Origin: Clostridia bacterium
Lineage (GTDB): Bacteria; Bacillota; Clostridia; Oscillospirales; Acutalibacteraceae
DNA length: 13,586 nucleotides
NCBI GenBank assembly: GCA_017631745.1
Contig: JAGBSR010000034.1
Span: 1-13,586 of the forward strand
Direction: 5' to 3'
Numbering within the stretch: position 1 is the first letter of the stretch; every line of letters starts with the position of its first letter. A program made the position numbers and the translations under genes. The notes under the pieces were generated by a model, which was given only the letters and a program-made list of their open reading frames with translations, was not told the origin of the DNA and ran no database searches. Below, piece by piece: positions 1-5,648 of this stretch.

Positions 1-82
1 GTAGCGCAAGCACATCGCCTACCAAGCAAAGTTTGATTTATACAAGTAGACCACGGTGCTACGCTACACAGTAGGGATAGTC

Positions 83-215
83 TGAGAAAATAGCATTCCC
101 CTGCAAGGAAAGGTGACACGGTTTTGCCGTGACGGGTGGGTTTGCCTCTCCTTTCAGGAGAGGTTAAGCCTTCTCTGAAAGAGAAGGGGAACCGCTTGGG
201 GTGGATGAGTTCTCA
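83..215. repeat. Multi-hairpin intergenic element (MITE-like candidate)
   Basis: A nested set of inverted repeats: TGAGAA (83-88) with TTCTCA (210-215); TTCCCCT (96-102) with AGGGGAA (185-191); and inside them three hairpins, CACGG/CCGTG (117-121/127-131), CCTCTCCT/AGGAGAGG (145-152/156-163) and CCTTCTC/GAGAAGG (169-175/181-187). The last hairpin and the middle stem share bases 185-187, so they would compete. No open reading frame with a ribosome binding site lies here. The layout resembles non-autonomous repeats common between genes in gut Clostridia, but only one copy is visible in this window, so mobility is inference. Bases 1-82 hold only a loose inverted repeat (1-13 with 56-67) cut by the window edge. 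Confidence 0.45.
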
Positions 216-280
216 AAGCCAAAAAGCGAAAGGAGGGTAAAAATTAATCTGCCCACCTTGACTTTGTCATATTATAACAA

Positions 281-312
281 AACCCGAGCTGATATAACTC
301 AACTCGGTTAAT
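281..312 (-). terminator. Terminator-like hairpin downstream of ychF
   Basis: AACCCGAG (281-288) pairs with CTCGGTT (303-309) with one bulged base. On the minus strand the stem is followed by a T-rich stretch (complement of 271-284). On the plus strand it is followed by TAATTTTTATTT, so it could work both ways. It lies about 70 nt past the ychF stop codon, beyond a second palindrome. Confidence 0.5.
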
Positions 313-323
313 TTTTATTTGTC

Positions 324-366
324 GCAGGGCTCCGCCCCGCACTTCGCAAACTTTTGTAAAAGTTTG
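324..366 (-). repeat. Stop-proximal palindrome with GC-rich companion hairpin
   Basis: A perfect 9-bp inverted repeat, CAAACTTTT (347-355) and AAAAGTTTG (358-366) around a 2-nt centre, lies 16 nt past the ychF stop codon. Next to it is a GC-rich hairpin, GCAGGGC (324-330) with GCCCCGC (334-340), with one mismatch. Reading from the gene, the order is stop codon, A/T-rich palindrome, GC-rich segment. This is the same order as in the separate repeat family found after metY, the glycoside hydrolase and asnA. Without a clean U-run it is not a classical terminator. Confidence 0.5.
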
Positions 367-382
367 ACAAAACTTTAGTTGT

Positions 383-1477
383 TTATACATTAAACAGGAA
401 ATGTACAATGTCGCCGTCTTTCATTACATATTCCTTACCCTCACTCTTGACAAGACCCTTTTCTTTAGCTGCTGCAAGTGAGCCAAGCTCCATAAGATTG
501 TCGAAAGATACAACCTCTGCTCTGATGAAGCCTCTCTCAAAGTCTGAGTGAATCTTACCTGCTGCCTGAGGAGCCTTAGTACCCTTTTTGATAGTCCAGG
601 CTCTTACTTCAGGCTGACCTGCTGTGAGATATGAGATAAGACCGAGAAGATTGTAACTGCGCTGAATGAGAAGATCAAGACCGCTTGACTGAATACCTAA
701 ATCTTCAAGGAACATCTCTTTGTCTTCTTTTGAAAGTGATGAGATTTCAGCTTCAAGTCCTGCACAGATGGGAAGCACTTCACTGCCCTCTGCTGCAGCA
801 ATTTCACATACAGCTTTGTAGTTTTCATTGCTGTCAATACCGTTTACGAAGTCATCTTCGCTCATATTGCAAGCATAGATAACAGGCTTTGAAGTGAGAA
901 GTGCAACTGTGTCAAGGATAGCCTTTTCATCATCGTCACATTCGATGCTTCTTGCTGTCTGTTCGTTTTCGAGAGCTTCCTTGACTCTCTTGAGGAATTC
1001 ATATTCGCTTGCAAGAGTCTTATCACCCTTCATAGCCTTTGAAGTTCTGTCAAGTCTTCTTTCGATCATTTCAAGGTCAGAGAGAATAAGCTCAAGATTG
1101 ATAGTTTCAATGTCGCGCTTTGCATTGACACTGCCGTCAACATGGATGATATCATCGTCTTCAAAGCAACGAACTACGTGAATAACAGCATCAACCTCTC
1201 TGATGTGTGAAAGGAACTTATTACCAAGACCTTCACCCTTTGATGCGCCTCTTACGAGACCTGCGATATCAACAAATTCGATAGTTGCAGGTGTAAACTT
1301 AACGGGGTTATACATCTCTGCAAGCTTGTCAAGTCTTTCATCGGGTACTGCAACAACGCCCACATTGGGCTCGATGGTGCAGAATGCATAGTTAGCTGAC
1401 TGAGCGCCAGCATTTGTGATTGCATTAAAAAGTGTACTTTTGCCTACATTGGGCAAACCAACAATACCAAGTTTCAT
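383..1477 (-). CDS. ychF: Redox-regulated ATPase/GTPase YchF (OLA1 family)
   Basis: This encodes a 364-residue cytosolic P-loop protein of the TRAFAC Obg/YchF family, which binds ribosomes and prefers ATP over GTP. The Walker A motif GLPNVGKST is at residues 7-15, the switch II DIAGL at 70-74, and the G4 position reads NMSE (204-207). That replaces NKxD and is the hallmark that lets YchF/OLA1 use ATP. A central coiled-coil region (about 125-175) and a C-terminal TGS domain (about 278-362, ending VHFLFNV) follow. Length and domain order match the family. The start is supported by AGAGGT upstream on the minus strand. It lies downstream of metY on the same strand, but a palindromic repeat sits between them, so co-transcription is uncertain. 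Nothing looks broken or foreign. Confidence 0.97.
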   Translation of the reverse strand: MKLGIVGLPNVGKSTLFNAITNAGAQSANYAFCTIEPNVGVVAVPDERLDKLAEMYNPVKFTPATIEFVDIAGLVRGASKGEGLGNKFLSHIREVDAVIHVVRCFEDDDIIHVDGSVNAKRDIETINLELILSDLEMIERRLDRTSKAMKGDKTLASEYEFLKRVKEALENEQTARSIECDDDEKAILDTVALLTSKPVIYACNMSEDDFVNGIDSNENYKAVCEIAAAEGSEVLPICAGLEAEISSLSKEDKEMFLEDLGIQSSGLDLLIQRSYNLLGLISYLTAGQPEVRAWTIKKGTKAPQAAGKIHSDFERGFIRAEVVSFDNLMELGSLAAAKEKGLVKSEGKEYVMKDGDIVHFLFNV

Positions 1478-1499
1478 TTTTATACCTCTTTTATTTAGT

Positions 1500-1566
1500 A
1501 CGCCCTCGCCGGGCAGGCGTTACTTTTTGCTAGTGTCCAAAAAGTAACCAAAAACGCGCTGATGCT
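1500..1566 (-). repeat. Stop-proximal palindromic repeat, copy 1 (after metY)
   Basis: The core hairpin is GTTACTTTTTG (1519-1529) and CAAAAAGTAAC (1538-1548), an 11-bp perfect stem with an 8-nt loop. It is flanked by a CTCGCCGGGC segment on the left (1505-1514) and by CAAAAACGCGCTGAT (1549-1563) on the right. Both flanks recur in the copy at 8003-8068, and in a diverged form in the copy at 7890-7944. In each case the ATCAGCGCG end faces the stop codon of the preceding gene; here it is about 7 nt past the metY stop. Confidence 0.8.
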
Positions 1567-1569
1567 TTG

Positions 1570-2853
1570 TTATTTTGTAGCTTCTACAAGTGCCTGTTCA
1601 ATGTCAGCAATGATGTCTTCCACATCTTCAATGCCAACTGAAAGACGGATAAGGTCACTTCTTACGCCTGCTTCTTCAAGCTGCTTGTCTGTAAGCTGTC
1701 TGTGAGTTGTTGATGCTGGGTGAAGCACACAGGTTTTGCTGTCTGCAACGTGTGTTACGATAGATGCAAGTCTGAGTGAGTCCATAAACTTTGTGGCTGC
1801 CTCTCTGCCGCCCTTTACACCACAGGAGATGACACCGCAAGTGCCGTTAGGCATATACTTCTTAGCCATTTCGTACTGTGGATCACTCTCAAGACCGGGA
1901 TATGATACCCATGAAACGAGATCGCTTTCGCTTAAGTATTTTGCAACTGCTGTAGCATTTGAGCAGTGTCTTTCCATACGAAGGGCAAGAGTCTCAAGAC
2001 CGAGACCTAAAAGGAATGCATTCTGAGGACCGGGAATTGAGCCCAGGTCTCTCATAAGCTGTACCACGCACTTTGTAATGTATGCTCCCTTGCCGAAACG
2101 CTCTGTATATGTGATGCCGTGGTAGCTGTCATCGGGAGTTGTGAGACCGGGGTACTTGTCATTCTGAGTCCAGTCGAAGTTACCGCTGTCAACGATTACA
2201 CCGCCAACCTGAGTTGCGTGGCCGTCCATATATTTGGTTGTTGAGTGAGTGATGATGTCAACACCGTAATTGAAAGCCTGGCAGTTGATAGGTGTGGGGA
2301 AGGTGTTATCCACAATAAGGGGTACGCCGTGGCTGTGTGCAGCCTTTGCAAATTTTTCGATATCAAGCACCTGAAGTGAGGGGTTGGAAAGTGTCTCACC
2401 GAAAACAGCCTTTGTGTTTTCTTTGAATGCGGCATTGAGCTCTTCTTCTGTGCAGTCGGGTGTTACGAATGTAAATTCGATGCCGAGCTTTCTCATTGTT
2501 ACATTGAAGAGGTTGAAAGTGCCGCCGTAGATAGCGGTTGAAGCAACAACATGGTCGCCTGCTGAGCAAATATTGAAGATAGCAAAGAAGTTTGCAGCCT
2601 GACCTGATGAGGTGAGCACTGCAGCAACACCGCCTTCAAGGTCTGCGATTCTTGCAGCAACACAGTCGTTAGTGGGGTTCTGAAGTCTTGTGTAGAAGTA
2701 GCCTGAAGCTTCAAGGTCGAAGAGCTTGCCCATTTCTGCGCTTGAATCGTATTTGTAGGTTGTGCTCTGGCAGATGGGGATCTGTCTGGGCTCACCGTTT
2801 TTAGGAGTGTAACCGCTGTGGATACACTTTGTTGCAATTTTATAATTACTCAT
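1570..2853 (-). CDS. metY: O-acetylhomoserine aminocarboxypropyltransferase (sulfhydrylase)
   Basis: This encodes a 427-residue PLP enzyme of the Cys/Met metabolism family. It makes homocysteine from O-acetylhomoserine and sulfide (direct sulfhydrylation), in the cytosol. Seen in the sequence: the family N-terminus with TKCIHSGY (residues 8-15), YTRLQNPT (54-61), the PLP-phosphate loop SSGQAA (82-87), VDNTF (181-185), and the Schiff-base lysine in HSTTKYMDGHA, K207. The long insert after the lysine region, with NDKYPGLTTPDDSYHG, and the total length near 430 fit the MetY subgroup better than MetB or MetC (about 380-400). The start is supported by an AGAGGT site and a near-consensus promoter upstream. 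No SAM riboswitch or T-box fits in the roughly 40-nt leader. It could act on related substrates, but the family call is firm. Confidence 0.93.
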   Translation of the reverse strand: MSNYKIATKCIHSGYTPKNGEPRQIPICQSTTYKYDSSAEMGKLFDLEASGYFYTRLQNPTNDCVAARIADLEGGVAAVLTSSGQAANFFAIFNICSAGDHVVASTAIYGGTFNLFNVTMRKLGIEFTFVTPDCTEEELNAAFKENTKAVFGETLSNPSLQVLDIEKFAKAAHSHGVPLIVDNTFPTPINCQAFNYGVDIITHSTTKYMDGHATQVGGVIVDSGNFDWTQNDKYPGLTTPDDSYHGITYTERFGKGAYITKCVVQLMRDLGSIPGPQNAFLLGLGLETLALRMERHCSNATAVAKYLSESDLVSWVSYPGLESDPQYEMAKKYMPNGTCGVISCGVKGGREAATKFMDSLRLASIVTHVADSKTCVLHPASTTHRQLTDKQLEEAGVRSDLIRLSVGIEDVEDIIADIEQALVEATK

Positions 2854-2901
2854 ATCAGTACCTCTTTTCTGAGTATATAATATTCTTTTAATTAATTTAT
2901 A

Positions 2902-2930
2902 ATTATATTACATTATTCGCTGCAAGTCAA
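2902..2930 (-). promoter_or_regulatory. Sigma-A promoter of metY
   Basis: On the minus strand, TTGACT (2925-2930) and TATAAT (2902-2907) are separated by 17 nt. The start site would fall near 2895, giving a leader of about 42 nt, too short for a sulfur-metabolism riboswitch. Confidence 0.85.
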
Positions 2931-2992
2931 GAGAAAATGCTGAGGGCTTTTATGCCGAAACTATATGGTGTCCGGACTTCGGATGCGTTGCA

Positions 2993-3078
2993 GGGGCCTC
3001 CGTCGCCGAATGAAATTCGGCGGGCGGGCACCCTAGGTGCCCGCATAAAATCGCTATACGCGATTTTACGGAGCCCCC
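2993..3078. repeat. Cloverleaf (four-way junction) palindromic element, copy A
   Basis: An outer stem, GGGG-C-CTCCGT (2993-3003) with ACGGAG-C-CCCC (3068-3078) and one C/C mismatch, encloses three hairpins. These are CGCCGAAT/ATTCGGCG (3004-3011/3015-3022), GCGGGCACC/GGTGCCCGC (3024-3032/3036-3044) and AAAATCGC/GCGATTTT (3047-3054/3060-3067). Loops are 3, 3 and 5 nt. It is homologous, in inverse orientation, to the element at 11780-11862. It lies between two divergent promoters and so is probably not transcribed. A smaller hairpin, TCCG/CGGA, is at 2971-2983. Confidence 0.8.
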
Positions 3079-3137
3079 CACGCCGCGGCTGTTACAAAAA
3101 GTTTATAAATCTGTCACAGTGGTTTTTCTTTAAACTA

Positions 3138-3166
3138 TTGAACATTTTTCATTTTTGTGGTAATCT
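3138..3166 (+). promoter_or_regulatory. Promoter of the Q/P-rich membrane protein gene
   Basis: TTGAAC (3138-3143), a 17-nt spacer and TAATCT (3161-3166). The -10 box deviates from consensus. The start site would be near 3173, about 43 nt before the chosen start codon. This supports initiation at 3216 and not further upstream. Confidence 0.6.
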
Positions 3167-3215
3167 ATCGGTGTATGTAATAATTCAGTTCACAATATCG
3201 AAAGGAAGATATATA

Positions 3216-3941
3216 ATGTTAGAACAGGTTGAACTTAAAATCCAGGAGCTTCAGAAGGCTCAGGCAGACGAATATTATAAGAAAAAAGAAGAGGACCTTC
3301 GTTCATGGGGCCTCGTTTCAAAGAAAGAAAACGGCAAGGTGACCCCCCTTGTTGTTACAGATGAAGAGTACGATGCACTTATCAAGGCTTCAAACGGCGT
3401 TGGTAAGTCAGGCAGAAACACAATCGCTGTTTTGCTTAATGCTCTCTCAATTGCAGTTATTGTTGTTGCAGTTATTGCAGGCTTTGTTTTAGAAGCTCTT
3501 GCAGATGAACTCGGTTTTGTTTATATGTCAATCGCTTTTGTTGTCGGCATCGTTTTTGCCGCTGTTTTAAAGGGCGTTGCAGAGGCAGTAAGACTTCTTC
3601 AGCAGATTGTTGACGATAAGCCCATTCGCGTACCCACAGAAGCAGCAAGAAAAACAGAAGCAGCCGCAAAACCTCAGAGAGTTGTTGCTGTTGCCACACC
3701 CAGCACTCAGCAGCCTGTTGTAGTTCAGGAGCAGGCAATTGTTTATCAGCAGGCACCACAGCAGATTCCTCAGCCTATGGTGCAGCCTGTATATCAGCCC
3801 GTGATGTATCAGCAGGTACCCTATCAGCCCATGCCTCAGCAGCCTCAGTATCAGGCACCTTATCAGCCTGACTATTCTTCACAGCGCTTTGAAGACGGCT
3901 TCACTGTTCAGGATAATTCACCTATGCAGTTCGGCGAATAA
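3216..3941 (+). CDS. Uncharacterised membrane protein with Gln/Pro-rich cytoplasmic-type tail
   Basis: No family is recognised. The start at 3216 was chosen because it has an AAAGGAAG site at the right distance and lies downstream of the promoter; this gives 241 residues. The N-terminal 30 residues are charged and coiled-coil-like (MLEQVELKIQELQKAQADEY). A soluble stretch reaches residue 65, then come two hydrophobic segments (about 69-94 and 99-122). The last 110 residues are low in complexity and rich in Gln, Pro, Tyr and Val, with YQP/YQQ repeats (177-219), ending in an acidic tip. The short loop between the segments (ADELG) implies a helical hairpin with both ends on the same side. Such tails often mediate protein-protein contacts or wall proximity; no function can be assigned. 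A single-gene unit with its own promoter and terminator. Confidence 0.85.
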   Translation: MLEQVELKIQELQKAQADEYYKKKEEDLRSWGLVSKKENGKVTPLVVTDEEYDALIKASNGVGKSGRNTIAVLLNALSIAVIVVAVIAGFVLEALADELGFVYMSIAFVVGIVFAAVLKGVAEAVRLLQQIVDDKPIRVPTEAARKTEAAAKPQRVVAVATPSTQQPVVVQEQAIVYQQAPQQIPQPMVQPVYQPVMYQQVPYQPMPQQPQYQAPYQPDYSSQRFEDGFTVQDNSPMQFGE

Positions 3942-3953
3942 GAAAATACTCGG

Positions 3954-3985
3954 CCTCCGATAGCTTTTATCGGAGGTATTTTTAT
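3954..3985 (+). terminator. Rho-independent terminator of the membrane protein gene
   Basis: CCTCCGATA (3954-3962) and TATCGGAGG (3968-3976) form a perfect 9-bp stem with a 5-nt loop, followed by TATTTTTAT. It lies 12 nt past the stop codon. Confidence 0.9.
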
Positions 3986-4004
3986 GTAAAAACATAGTTA
4001 AGAC

Positions 4005-4033
4005 TTGCTATTTCTTTAAACAAGTGGTACAAT
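4005..4033 (+). promoter_or_regulatory. Promoter of the nucleotidyltransferase-acetyltransferase-hydrolase operon
   Basis: TTGCTA (4005-4010), a 17-nt spacer and TACAAT (4028-4033). The predicted start site near 4040 gives a leader of about 44 nt before the start at 4084. Confidence 0.7.
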
Positions 4034-4083
4034 AAAAAAGGTTTGTTTCCATCATGCAATTTTATTTAAAAGGAGAATGTCTT

Positions 4084-4995
4084 ATGAAAAAAGATATTAC
4101 TTTAGTTATCATGGCTGCAGGTATGGGCAGCAGATACGGCGGTCTCAAGCAGATCGATCCTGTTGGTGATAACGGTGAAATCATACTTGACTATTCGGTT
4201 TACGACGCAATTGAAGCAGGCTTTGATAAGGTTATATTTGTTATCAAGCACGAAATTGAAGAAGACTTCAAGGCTATTATGCAGGGCAAATACGAGGATA
4301 AAATCAAGGTTGAATATGCATATCAGGATATAAACAATCTGCCTGAGGGCTATACAGCTCCTGCTGACAGAGTCAAGCCTTGGGGTACAGGCCACGCTGT
4401 GCTCGCTTGTGACGGTATGGTTGACGGCCCCTTTGCGGTTATCAATGCTGACGACTATTACGGCAAAGAGACATTCTCGCTTATTTATAATGAGCTCAAG
4501 GACACCGCCGAAGAAAATGAATTCTGTATGGTTGGCTTCAAGGTTGAGAATACTCTTACAGAAAACGGTCATGTTGCAAGAGGCGTTTGTCAGACAAATG
4601 CAGACGGATATCTTACAGATATTGTTGAGAGAACAAAGATTGCAATCAGAGGCGGAAAAATTATGTTCACTGAAGATGACGGCGAAAGCTGGACAGAGCT
4701 TGAAAAGGGCAGCACCGTATCAATGAACTGCTGGGGCTTCTCAAATATGATGCTTACAGAGCTCAGAGCTCGTTTTGCCGCATTCCTTGACAGAAACAAA
4801 GACAATATGCTCAAGTGCGAATATTTCCTTCCCTTTGTTGTTGATGAGCTTCTTAAAGAGGGCAAGGTCAGCGTAAAGGTGCTTGATACCACAGAAAAAT
4901 GGTACGGCGTAACATATAAGGAAGACAAGCAGGCTGTTGTTGATGCTTTAAGAAAGAAAGTGGCAGAGGGCGTTTATCCTCAGAAGCTTTGGTGA
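4084..4995 (+). CDS. Sugar-nucleotidyltransferase-like protein (NTP_transferase fold)
   Basis: This encodes 303 residues; the start at 4084 follows AAAAGGAGA with 7 nt spacing. The N-terminus carries the nucleotide-binding signature of GT-A nucleotidyltransferases, AAGMGSRYGGLKQ (residues 11-23), followed by a WGTGHA motif (100-105) and an acidic metal-binding-type site NADDYYG (121-127). These features fit enzymes that join a sugar-1-phosphate and an NTP to make an NDP-sugar. The actual sugar cannot be read from the sequence, and the protein lacks the full RmlA or GalU signatures, so a specific name is not warranted. It is followed after 4 nt by an acetyltransferase and then a glycoside hydrolase. 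This suggests a carbohydrate-linked role, although the operon could be of mixed function. Confidence 0.88.
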   Translation: MKKDITLVIMAAGMGSRYGGLKQIDPVGDNGEIILDYSVYDAIEAGFDKVIFVIKHEIEEDFKAIMQGKYEDKIKVEYAYQDINNLPEGYTAPADRVKPWGTGHAVLACDGMVDGPFAVINADDYYGKETFSLIYNELKDTAEENEFCMVGFKVENTLTENGHVARGVCQTNADGYLTDIVERTKIAIRGGKIMFTEDDGESWTELEKGSTVSMNCWGFSNMMLTELRARFAAFLDRNKDNMLKCEYFLPFVVDELLKEGKVSVKVLDTTEKWYGVTYKEDKQAVVDALRKKVAEGVYPQKLW

Positions 4996-4999
4996 TTAT

Positions 5000-5620
5000 A
5001 TGGTAACAATGACAAGCGAAGAATCGAAGAAGAGAATGCAGGAAGGCAGACTTTATCTTCCTGAGGATGAAGAGATTATGCATCAGCAGATGCTTTGCCT
5101 TGAAAAACAGTATGAATACAATCTGACAAGACCCTCAGAGGCTGAAAAGAGAGAGGCTCTTCTCAAGGAAATGTTTGCCGAGATAGGCGAGGGCTGTTAT
5201 ATCGAGCCTCCGCTGCACGCTAACTGGGCAGGTGCTCATGTGCATTTCGGCGACAATGTTTATGCCAACTTCAATCTTACTCTTGTTGACGACACTGATA
5301 TTTATGTAGGTGACAAGGTTATGTTCGGCCCTAATGTTACTGTTGCAACGGCAGGTCACCCCATTGACCCTGAGCTGAGATATCAGGCAATGCAATACAA
5401 TATCCCCGTGCATATCGGTAATAATGTGTGGATTGGCGCAAATGCTGTTGTACTTCCCGGCGTGACTATAGGCGACAATAGTGTTATCGGCGCAGGCAGT
5501 GTGGTAACAAAAGATATACCGCCCAATGTTGTTGCTGTGGGTAACCCCTGCAGAGTGCTTCGGGAAATCAGTGAGCACGACAAAAAATATTATTATAAAG
5601 ACAGAGAAATTGATGTTTAA
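5000..5620 (+). CDS. Maltose/galactoside O-acetyltransferase-like hexapeptide protein
   Basis: This encodes 206 residues of the left-handed beta-helix acyltransferase family that uses acetyl-CoA on sugars (LacA/Maa/NodL type). The N-terminal cap has the family helix pattern (TSEESKKRMQEGRLY, residues 5-19) and NLTRPSEAEKREALL. The hexapeptide-repeat region runs from about 62 to 185, with GDNVYANFN (84-92). The catalytic-type histidine is in TAGHP (H120), then come WIGANAVVLPGVTIG (144-158), GAGSVVTKDIP (164-174) and GNPCRV. Length matches the family (about 185-205). The start is 4 nt after the upstream stop with no strong ribosome site, suggesting translational coupling; ATG at 5009 is an alternative. 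Substrate unknown; the adjacent family 2 hydrolase makes a galactoside or other glycoside plausible. Confidence 0.93.
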   Translation: MVTMTSEESKKRMQEGRLYLPEDEEIMHQQMLCLEKQYEYNLTRPSEAEKREALLKEMFAEIGEGCYIEPPLHANWAGAHVHFGDNVYANFNLTLVDDTDIYVGDKVMFGPNVTVATAGHPIDPELRYQAMQYNIPVHIGNNVWIGANAVVLPGVTIGDNSVIGAGSVVTKDIPPNVVAVGNPCRVLREISEHDKKYYYKDREIDV

Positions 5621-5648
5621 AACATCCAAAATATAAGGAGGCCCCCCC

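Noticed and set aside
2854..2900. SAM riboswitch or T-box upstream of metY, expected for a methionine gene
   Set aside because: The promoter leaves only about 42 nt of leader, too short for either.
2937..3215. N-terminal extension of the membrane protein frame up to an ATG at 2937
   Set aside because: It runs through the cloverleaf element and the promoter at 3138-3166, has no ribosome site at its start, and its residues look random. The start at 3216 has a good AAAGGAAG site.
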